From NCBI GenBank assembly GCA_018241665.1, contig JAFEDK010000012.1, positions 62,001 to 126,000 of the forward strand: a DNA stretch of 64,000 bases, written 5' to 3'. This document shows positions 55,506 to 64,000 of the stretch, one piece after another. Numbering within the stretch: the stretch's first letter is position 1; every line of letters begins with the position of its first letter. Source of the DNA: Pseudomonadota bacterium (GTDB taxonomy: Bacteria > Pseudomonadota > Gammaproteobacteria > Burkholderiales > Rhodocyclaceae). Below the pieces are notes generated by a model. The model did no database searches and was not told the origin of the DNA. It saw nothing but the letters and a program-made list of their open reading frames with translations. Made by a program: the position numbers and the translations under genes.

Positions 55506-58500
55506 TTTGTATTGTTGTTGGGGGTTTTACGGGCCGCGCGCTGGCGCTCGGCCAGCGCCGCGATGCGCCGCCCGTCGGGGGCCGGGCGCGGACTGGCCGC
55601 CGGGGCGCCGGCAACCGGCGCGGCCGGCCGGCCGGGGGCTACCGGGCCGCTGCCCAGGAAGCTGGCCAGGCTGGCGATGGTCGGATAACGGAACAGGTCC
55701 ACCAGGTCGACCTCGCGGCCGAGGATCTCCGCCAGCCGCAACTGCACCCGCGCCATCTTCATGGAATGGCCGCCGGCGTCGAAGAAGTTCTGGCGGCGGG
55801 AGATGCCGGCGTTGCCGAGCACCTCCTCCCACACCGCGGCGATCTGCGCCTCCAGCTCGTTCTGCGGCACTTCGCGGACGGCCGCCTGGGCCACCACCGT
55901 CGGGTCGGGCAGCGCGGCACGGTCCACCTTGCCGTTGGGGGTCAGCGGGAAACGCTCCAGGGCGACCATGTAGGCCGGCACCATGTAGGCCGGCAGCGCG
56001 TCGCGCAGGCGCTGGCGCAGGGCATCCACGCCCAGCGTCGCCCCTTCTCTCGGCGTGACGTAGGCCACCAGTGCGGTGTCACCGTCCTTCAGCTGCTGGG
56101 CGACGACCAGCGCCTCGCGCACCTCCGGCGCAGCCAGCAGCAGGCTCTCGATCTCGCCGAGCTCGATGCGGAAGCCGCGCAGCTTGACCTGGTGGTCGAT
56201 GCGTCCGAGGAACTCCAGCTCGCCCGCTGCGTTAAGCCTGACCAGGTCGCCGCTGCGATACAGGCGCCCGCCCGGCTGGCCGCCGAAGCGGTCCGGCACG
56301 AAGCGCTCGGCATCGAGCTCGGGACGGCCGATGTAGCCGCGGGTCACCCCTTCGCCGCCGATGCTCAGCTCACCCGGCATGCCGGCCGGCAGCAGGTTGC
56401 CGTCGCCGTCGGTCACATAGAGACGCACATTGGGCACCGGCCGACCGATGGGGGGCAAGCCCGCGCCCGGCTGGCAGCGCGCATAGCTCGACCAGATGGT
56501 CGCCTCTGTCGGCCCGTACAGGTTGAAGAAGCGCCGCGGCGGCTGGGCCCAGCGCGCCACCAGCTCGGCCGGGCAGGCTTCGCCGGCCACCGTGATCACT
56601 TCCAGCTCGGGCAGCGCCGCATCCGGCAGGGCCGCCAGCGCGGTGGGCGGCAGCGTCACCACCTGCACGCGCTGGCGCGCCAGCAGACCGGCCAGCGCCG
56701 GGCCGGGCATCAGCGTATCGCTGTCGGCCAGCACCAGGGTTGCGCCGTTGCCCAGCGCCATGGCGATCTCGAAGGCCGAGGCGTCGAAGCTGAGGGACGC
56801 GAACTGCAAGACCCGCATCCCCGGCCGGATGCCGAACACGTCGTGCTGGGCCTGGGCCACGTTGCACCAGCCGTGGTGCTCCACCTGCACGCCCTTCGGC
56901 CGCCCGGTGGAGCCGGAGGTATAGATCACATAAGCCAGGTCGCTGCCGCCGACGGAGGTCGGCAAGGCCTCGGCGGGCAAGACCGCCACGCTGTCGGCCA
57001 GCGCATCCATCGCCAGCACCCGGGCACTGCCGCCGGCAAAGCGGGGGGCGAGACCGGCGTGGCTCAACAGCAGCGGCAGCCGCGCGTCGTCGAGCATGAA
57101 GCGCAGGCGCTCTTCCGGGTAGGCCGGATCGAGGGGCAGATAGCCGCCGCCGGCCTTCAGCACGGCCAGCACCGCCACCACCAGGTCGATCGAACGGGGC
57201 AGGCTGATCCCCACCAGGCTGCCAGGCCCGACGCCCTGCTGCTGCAGGTAGCGGGCCCAGCGGTTGGCCAGGGCGTCGAGTTCGCCGTAGCTGAGGCTGG
57301 CCTCGCCGAACACCGCCGCCGGCACGCCGGGCGCCCGCGCCGCGTGGGCCTCGAACAGCTGGTGAAGGGCCTGGCCGGCGGCGAAGGGCGCCGCCGACGC
57401 GTTCCAGCGCCGCAGCGCGTCCAGTTCGCCGGCGCCGAGCAGCGGCAGGCCGGACAGGCGCAGCTCCGGGCGGGCCACCGCGCCAGCCAGCAGGGTCTCG
57501 AAGTTGTCCGCCATCCGCGCGATGGTCGGCGCGGCGAACAGGTCGGTATTGAACTGCCAGATGCCGACCAGCTCCTCGCCATGCTCCTCGAAGGTCAGGT
57601 GCAGGTCGTACTGGCAGGCGCCGACATCGGCCTCCATCACGCCGAAGCCGAGCGCCGGCGACGGGCTGCGGGTGATCTCCACGTCGCGCAGGTCGAAGGC
57701 GATCTGGAACAGCGGCGAGCGCGACACGTCCCGCTCCGGCTGGAGCACGTCCACCAGCGACTCGAAGGGCACCTCATGGTTGGCGTAGGCGTCCAGCACC
57801 CCGTGCTGGACGCGCTGCAGCACATCGACGAAGCGCGGGTCGGAGCCGAGGTCGGTGCGCAACACCACCACATTTACCAGGAAGCCGATCAGCGCCTCGA
57901 ACTCCTGGCGGTCGCGGTTGGCCACCACCGTGCCCACCACCACGTCGGTCTCGCGGGCGTAGCGCGCCAGCAGCGCCTTGAACGCCGCCAGCAAGGCGAC
58001 GTAGAGGGTCACGCCCTGGCTGCGCGCGAGCTGGCGCACCCGCCGGGACAGGGCCGGCGGCAGGGTGACGATGTGGCGGGCGCCGGCATAGGTCTGCACC
58101 GCCGGGCGCGGGAAGTCGGAGGGCAGCAGGAAGCCGGTGAGGTTGCCGGCCAGCTGCCGTTTCCAGAACGCCAGCTGCGCAGCCACCCGCTCACCGGCCG
58201 CCTCCTCCCGCTGCCACACGGCGAAATCGGCATAGCTGGCGGTCAGCGGCGGCAGGCAGGCCGGATCGCCGCTGAGGTAGAGGGCCGCAAATTCGCGGAA
58301 GAAGACCTTCATCGACCAGCCGTCGGAAACGATGTGGTGCATCGTCACCAGCAGGGCGGCACTGCCGCCGCCGTCCACCAGGCGGGCGCGGAACAGCGGG
58401 CCGGCGACCAGATCGAAGGGCCGCGCGGCTTCCTCTCGGGCCAACTGCTCGAAGCTCTGCCCGTCTGGCAGGCGTTCCACCTCGAGCGGCAACGCCAGGG

Positions 58501-61500
58501 TCGGCAGCACGCGCTGCCGCGGCACCCCGTCCACCAGCGGGAACACCGTGCGCAGCGCAGCGTGGCGCTCCACCAGCTGCTGCAGCGTGGCGCGCACGCG
58601 GGCCTCGTCGGCGGCGCCCTGGAAGCGCACGACGGCCGGAATGTTGAAGGCCGCGTTGGCCGGATGGATGCGGTCGAGGAACCACAGGCGCTGCTGGGCC
58701 CAGCTGAGGGCCTCGTGCTCCCGCGGGGCGGCGGGCTGCGACGGCGGCGGCGCCTCGGCGGCGCCGCTCTCCCCGCTGCCGGCGGCCGGGCCGGCGACGG
58801 CCAGGCGGGCCGCCTGGGCCACCACGGTGGGCGCCGCGAAGATGTCGCGCAGGGTCCAGAAGACCCCGAACTGCTCGCCGATGGCGGTGATCAGCTGGCT
58901 GGCCAGCAGGGACTGGCCGCCCAGCTCGAAGAAGTTGGCCTCGGTGCTGACCGCCTGGATGCCCAGCACGCGCCGCCACAGGCCCACCAGGCGCGCCTCG
59001 GTGTCGTTCTGCGCGGGGCGGAAGCCGCTGCCGTGCAGCGCGAAGATCTCCAGCGCGGCCCGGTCGAGCAGCCCATCCTCGCCGACCGGCAGGCTGTCCA
59101 CCCGCGCCGCCGCCAGTTCCACCGGCGTGCCGAAGGCGTCGGCCAGGCTGGCGGCCGGCAGCACGGCCGCCTCGTCGCCCTGCCAGAAGACCTGCACCCG
59201 CGCCTCCACGTCCAGCTCGGCGCGGTGGCGGGCGATGAAGGCATTGCCCTGGTCGAGGCCGATGGCCAGCCCCGGCCCCGGCTGCGACAGGGCCAGCTGC
59301 AGGCTGCGCAGCGCCTCCGGAACGCCCAGCTCGAGCAGGCCCATCGCCCGCAGCGGCTCGGCCGCACCGAAGCGTTCGCTGAGGCCGGTGTGCTGCCAGC
59401 TGGTCCATTGCAGGCTGACGAAACGGCTGCCGACGGCCTCCTGCGGCTGCGCCGCCAGGCTGTCGAGGAAGCGGTTGGCCGCCGCGTAGGCCCCCACCAG
59501 CGCCCCGCCGAACAGGCTGGTCGCCGACGAGAAGGCCACGCAGGGCGCCCCCCACTCCGCCGCCAGGCGCTGCAGCACGCGGGCGCCGCCGATCTTGGCG
59601 CGGAAGACCGCCGCCAGGCTGTCCTCGGTTTCGTCCACCAGGCGCCGCTCGTGGTAGGCGCCGGCCAGATGGAACAGCGCATTCACACCGCGACCGCCCA
59701 GCACCGGGAGCACGGCCGCGCGCAAGGCGGCCGCGTCGGCCACGTCCGCCGCCACATAAGTGAAGCCGGCGCCGAGATCGGCCAGCCGGCGGTGGGCGGC
59801 GATGCGGGCGCGGACCTCCTCGCCCAGCCCCGGCGCGTCCCACTGGTCGCGGGGCGGCAGCGGCGTGCGGCCGACCAACACCACCTCGGCGGCAAACTCC
59901 CGCAGCAGGAAGGCTGCCAGTTCGGTGCCCACACCGCCGAGGCCGCCGCTGATCAGGTAGCGGCCGCCGCTGACCAGCGGCGACGCCTCGCCAAGACGGA
60001 CGTCGGCGCAGGGCGCCACCACCGGCACCCAGCGCAGGCCATCGCGATAGGCCACTTCCCGTTCCGCTCCGGCCTCGGCCAGTTCGGCGAGGATGTGGCC
60101 GGCCGCATCGGCCGGCGCCGCCGCGCCGCAATCCAGGTGACGGGCGTCCAGTCCCGGCAGCTCGGCCGCCAGCGAATGCACCAGTGGCGCCAGCGTGGCA
60201 CCGACACTGTCCACCCCCTCGGTGCCGGAGACATTGGCGACACCGTTGGAAACCACCAGCAAGCGCACGCCCTCTTCCGCCCGTGGCAGGCCGGCCACGA
60301 AGGCCGCCAGCCCGGCGCAGGCACGCGCCGCGTCAAATTCGTCGGGCAGGGCGGCGGCCTCCGCCGCGCCCTCGCTGCGCCACAGGTACACCACCTGGCG
60401 CGGCTGGAGGCCCACGGCGGCCAGTTCGGCGAAGACCCGCGGCAGATCCGCGGCGGAGCGTGGATTCATGCGGAAGCGCCCGTCCGCCACGCGGGCGAAG
60501 GCCTCCCCCGGCTCCACCAGAACGGCCTGCGCGCCCTGCCCGGCCAGCGTCGCGGCCAGGCTGTCGAACAACGCCCCGGCCTGGCCGGCGACCAGCACCG
60601 CCTTCCCGGCCGGGCCGGCCGACGGCTGGCCCTGGCGGCGGTGCCAGGCGCGCGTGAAGAACCACGGCGGCAGCGTGTTGCTATTGCCGGTCAGCACATC
60701 CACCAGGCGCAGGCGCGCCTCGAAGCCGCCGCCCAGCAGGGCTTTTTGCAGGGCCCCGCGCTGGATCTTGCCGATGGAGGTTTTGGGTATGTCGTTCCGC
60801 CCCAGCGGCACCAGGTAGGCCGGACTGAGGCCGTAGGTAGACGTCAGGCACTGGCGGATCCGCGCCAGCAGCGCCGCCAATTCGCGCTCCTCGTGCACCG
60901 TCGGCACGAAGAACAGGGCCAGCCCCTCGCCGCTGGCGCGCGGGTCGGGCGCGGCGCAGGCGGCGGTGAAGGAGCGGTCCACACCGGCCAGTTCCTCGAC
61001 CGCCGCCTCGATGGCCGGCCCCGAGTAGTTGGCCCCGTTGATGATGATGACGTCCTTCTCGCGGCCGGTGATCGACAGGCTGTCGCCATCGATGCGGGCC
61101 AGGTCGCCGGTACGGAACCAGCCGTCCGGGGTGAAGATCTCCTCCCGTGGCGTACGCCCGCCGTAATAGCCGCCGAACACCGTGTCGCCGGCGATCTGCA
61201 GGTGGCCCACCTGGCCCTGGCGCAGCACCGCCCCGGCGTCGTCCACCACGCGCATCAGCACGCCGGGGATGGGCCGGCCGACCTTCACGTATTTGTCGTC
61301 ATCGGCGGTGTTGCCGAGGCGGAAATCATGTTCGTAGGTCACCCCCGAGGACACCTCGGACATGCCCCAGGCCGGCACCATGGTTTCCAGCCCCAGCCTG
61401 TGGGGCGCCAGCAGGCGCAGGAAGCGCCGGGTCGGCGCGGCGACGATGGCCTCGCCGCCATTGAGGATCATGCGCACGCAGGACAGGTCCCACTTGCGCT

Positions 61501-62848
61501 CGCGGATCTGCGCCTCCAGCCCGCACACCAGCCCGAAGGCGAAATTGGGCGCGAAAGTCACCTCCACCCGGTGGCGGTCCAGCAGGTCCAGCCACAGTAG
61601 CGGCGACGAGAGGACCAGGGCGGTGGGCACCTGCACCTGCCGGCAGGCCAGGTAGGTATCGCGCAGGTGGAAGAAGATCAGGCCGGCCACGTGGTCCAGC
61701 GGCATCCAGTTGAGGGACACCATGTCCGGCGTGAAGCCGTTCATCTCGCACGAACCCAGGGTCCGCGCGATCAGGTTGCGATGGGCCAGCGGCACGCCCT
61801 TCGGCTTGCCGGTGCTGCCGGAGGTCAGCATCATCAGCGCGATGTCGTCGGGCCCGGCCGGATGGATGTCGCCTGCCGGCTCCGCGTCGGCCAGGCTCTC
61901 CACCGCCAGCACCGGGAAGTCGGTGCCCGTCTCGATCAGGCGGCCGGCCGCCGACACCTCGCCGGCCCAGCGGGCCTCGCAGACGATGGGCGCGGCGCCG
62001 CCGAGCATCTGCCAGGCATCGCCGAGGCGGCGCACCGCGCCGTTGAGCTCGGCGTAGGACGGCGCCATCGCCACCGGCACCGGGACGAAGCCGCCCAGCA
62101 CGCAGGCCCAGAATGCCTCCAGGAAATTGCGGTTCTCCTGCAGGTGCAGGATCAGGTGCGCGCCCGGCTGCAGGCCGGCACGGCGCAAACCGGACAGCAC
62201 GCGGCGGGCCCGCCCGGCCAGGTCGGCATAGCTGCCGGAGCTGCTGCGCCCCTCGGAATCGATGTAGGTCAGCGCCTCCCGGCCACCGGCGCCAAGCGCC
62301 CGCTCCAGGTAGGTCTGCAACGTGCGCGGCGCATCGGCCAGCGGACGCAGGCGGCCGCCATCCACCAGGGCCTCCGGCGCCGACAGGTCCACCGCCTCGC
62401 TGGCGGCCTCCGCCCCGGCACCGCCACCGGGGCCGAAGCCGCGCTGCCAGCCGGGGAAAAGCTCGGCCAGATGGAGCGGCCGCGCCGGCCGGGGATGGAT
62501 CACCGGCACCGCGGCCAGGCGCGCCACGCCGGCGGCCCCGGCCAGCGCCGCCTCGGCGGTGGCGATGCAGTCATCGTCGAGCACGGGAATGGCCGCCAGG
62601 GCCGCCCCGTCCACCTCGCCATCGTCGGCCAGCGGCAGGGCCGGCACCAGCACCACGCGCAGCCCCTCGGCCAGTTCCGGCTGCGCCGCGAGGATCCAGT
62701 CGCGGATCTGCGCCACGCTCACCGGCGCGCGGCTCACGACATAAACGACCTGACGGCTTTCACCGGTCCGCGCCTGCCGTTCGCGGATCGCGACGTCGAC
62801 CACCTGCGAGTGCGAGCGCAACAGCGCCTCGATCCGCCCAACATTCAT
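55502..62848 (-). CDS. Hybrid NRPS loading protein: AL-KR-ACP-C-A-PCP
   Basis: A 2448-aa protein, first gene of the operon. Residues 1-105 look like an orphan C-terminal subdomain of an adenylation domain without the catalytic Lys (DGEVDG). The AMP ligase (about 160-700) has LTSGSTGKPKG, WGMSEVSSG and Lys694 in SIGKIQR. KR (about 955-1190): GGLGGVG and Tyr1121 in AYAAAN. ACP: Ser1313. C domain: HHIVSDGWS at 1504. A domain (about 1860-2320): TSGSTGRPKG and Lys2307; by-eye code D-A-F-T-T-A-L-I-W, unassigned. PCP: Ser2362. A Pro/Ala-rich tail may dock to the next protein. It presumably activates an acyl or keto acid, reduces it, and adds one amino acid. Confidence 0.92.
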
Positions 62849-63058
62849 TTCGCTTGACTCCGATTGGTCCCGAAAAAGCCTCCGGCTATACTGCTTTCGG
62901 CAATGCCAGGCACGCGCTAATCATTCATTTATAAAGATAATCAGGGTTTCCGCTTTCACCGCGCCGCGATAGTCTGACGCAATGAAACAAACATATATTG
63001 AATTCCCTGCGATTGCAATTTCACGCCGCACCCTCTCACTACAAATAACACCCTCGAC
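62849..63058. promoter_or_regulatory. Divergent promoter region, megasynthase versus GT2 gene
   Basis: A 210-nt AT-enriched region containing TTTATAAAGATAAT (about 62,929-62,942) and AACATATATTGAATTC (about 62,989-63,004). No pair of -35/-10 boxes or exact sigma-54 site stands out. It probably carries the promoter for the 18-kb operon. Confidence 0.4.
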
Positions 63059-64000
63059 ATGAAGCCTCGCCAAACGGTTGCCGTCGTCATGCCGTCCCTC
63101 AACGAAGAAGCCTCGGTGGACGCCACCCTCAACGCTGTTTTCGCGTCCACCCGGCTGCCCGACGAAATCGTCGTTGCCGACGCCTTCTCGAAAGACCGCA
63201 CCCGCGAACGGATTGCCGCCTTCGCCGAGCGCGGCGTGCCGATCCGGCTCATCGACAACCCCGGCATCTTCGCCGGCGCCGGCCGCAACGCGGCCGCCCA
63301 GGCCACCCACTGCGACATTCTTCTGTTTCTGGATTTCGGCAATATTGTCGACCCCGGCTGGATCGAAGCGATGACGCAGCCTTTCGAGAGCGGCACCGTC
63401 GATGCCGTCGGCGGCCTGTTCATCCCCTTCTGCGAAAACGACTTCGAACGCTGCATCGCCGCCATCCAGTACCAGGAAGCCATCCTCTTCGCCCGCCTGC
63501 CCCGCGCCGAGCAGATCGCCCGCCTGCCCGACAAGATTCGCCTCGGCGGCCTCGGCAGCGCCGTCAGCCGCGACTGCTACACCCGCATCGGCGGCATGCC
63601 GGCCTGGCTGCGCGCCGGCGAAGACCAGCTTTTCGGCCACAAGCTGCTGGCCGCCGGTGCCCGCATCGCCCCGGCCCTCGACGCCCGCCTGTTCCACCAC
63701 ATGCGCGACACGCCGGGCGCCCTGTACCGGCAGAACCTCGTGTACGCCCGCGGCGACGGCTACACCAACACCGGCCAGGCCCACTACGGCCGCACCTTCG
63801 CGCTCTACGCGGCGATCCTCGCCAGCCTGCTGGCCCTGCCCTGGCTCCCGGCCGGCGGCATCATGGCCGCCGCGCTGTTCGGCGCCTATGGCTACGCCAC
63901 CGGCTTCCGCCGCCTGCGGCGCGTCCATGGCACCGCCTTCGCGCTACGCCAGCTGGCCAGCATCCCCCTCATCCTGCTGCCCAAGGACATCGGCACCATC
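63059..64000 (+). CDS. GT2-family glycosyltransferase (3' end outside window)
   Basis: The first 314 residues of a family 2 (GT-A) glycosyltransferase. VVMPSLNEEASVDATL and IVVADAFSKDRTRE are the nucleotide-binding strands, with ILLFLDFGN in place of the usual DxD region. DKIRLGGLGS and AGEDQLFGHKLL supply the GGxGS-like and ED motifs. Two hydrophobic segments (about residues 239-283) predict a C-terminal membrane anchor. The ATG at 63059 is the first codon of the conserved domain. It diverges from the megasynthase operon and probably serves the same EPS pathway. Confidence 0.85.
   Translation, partial: MKPRQTVAVVMPSLNEEASVDATLNAVFASTRLPDEIVVADAFSKDRTRERIAAFAERGVPIRLIDNPGIFAGAGRNAAAQATHCDILLFLDFGNIVDPGWIEAMTQPFESGTVDAVGGLFIPFCENDFERCIAAIQYQEAILFARLPRAEQIARLPDKIRLGGLGSAVSRDCYTRIGGMPAWLRAGEDQLFGHKLLAAGARIAPALDARLFHHMRDTPGALYRQNLVYARGDGYTNTGQAHYGRTFALYAAILASLLALPWLPAGGIMAAALFGAYGYATGFRRLRRVHGTAFALRQLASIPLILLPKDIGTI

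Noticed and set aside
55766-61600. A 1944-residue plus-strand open frame inside the loader megasynthase
   Set aside because: It is antisense to motif-rich NRPS domains. Its composition (Gly, His, Arg, Gln repeats) is what GC-rich codon bias leaves on the opposite strand, and it matches no family.
62908-62925. Sigma-54-like AGGCACG upstream of the GT2 gene
   Set aside because: The -24 half is good, but the -12 half reads AATC rather than TTGC at the required spacing. A minus-strand GG...GC pair nearby has N9, not N10.

Overview
The window is a GC-rich stretch of a betaproteobacterial chromosome. Gene content and order (dcd beside an Orn/Lys/Arg decarboxylase, Mrp/ApbC beside metG, yajC-secD-secF, dnaE) and an exosortase/PEP-CTERM type exopolysaccharide (EPS) locus point to Rhodocyclales, the Zoogloea/Thauera/Azoarcus group. 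The genus cannot be fixed from the sequence alone. I count 40 protein genes, two of them cut by the window ends. I see no rRNA, tRNA, CRISPR array, prophage or insertion sequence.

Region 1 (1-31.4 kb) is mostly housekeeping. It holds a partial amino-acid decarboxylase, dcd, a small lipoprotein, apbC/mrp, metG, a SulP transporter, acylphosphatase, a three-PAS GGDEF-EAL protein, a WbuC-type cupin, dnaE, a CNNM/CorC protein, a rhomboid protease, a diguanylate cyclase, a quinone oxidoreductase, maeB, an orphan ParA, an asparagine-synthetase homologue without the glutaminase cysteine, uvrD, and yajC-secD-secF. Six intergenic sites carry about 17 copies of a short dispersed hairpin, core GGGCGAATTCATTCGCCC. 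Many copies are preceded by GTRG, the hallmark of REP elements mobilised by RAYT transposases.

Region 2 (31.4-45 kb) is an envelope/EPS locus. On the minus strand are two GT4 glycosyltransferases, an AsnB-type amidotransferase, a JmjC-like cupin protein and a PEP-CTERM protein. The PEP-CTERM gene has a sigma-54-like promoter (-24/-12) upstream. On the plus strand a tight operon encodes a 4'-phosphopantetheinyl transferase, a polysaccharide deacetylase, a second AsnB and a glycosyltransferase. Two divergent exported heparin-lyase-like proteins follow.

Region 3 (44.9-62.9 kb) is the most striking part. Four minus-strand genes, each overlapping the next by 4 nt, form one translationally coupled unit. 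They are a 2448-aa and a 2976-aa hybrid NRPS/PKS followed by two alpha/beta hydrolases of the exosortase-A-associated type. Domain order read from motifs is: AMP-ligase, KR, ACP, C, A, PCP; then KS, AT (malonyl), KR, ACP, epimerase-like, C, A (glycine code), PCP. There is no thioesterase. In ordinary exosortase-A loci, as I recall them, the two hydrolases sit beside a simple acyl ligase, carrier protein and decarboxylase. Here a 16-kb assembly line occupies that place, and a PPTase that could prime it opens the neighbouring EPS operon. My inference is an exosortase-linked peptide-polyketide pathway whose product is probably attached to, or exported with, the surface polysaccharide. A partial GT2 glycosyltransferase diverges from the megasynthase at the right edge.
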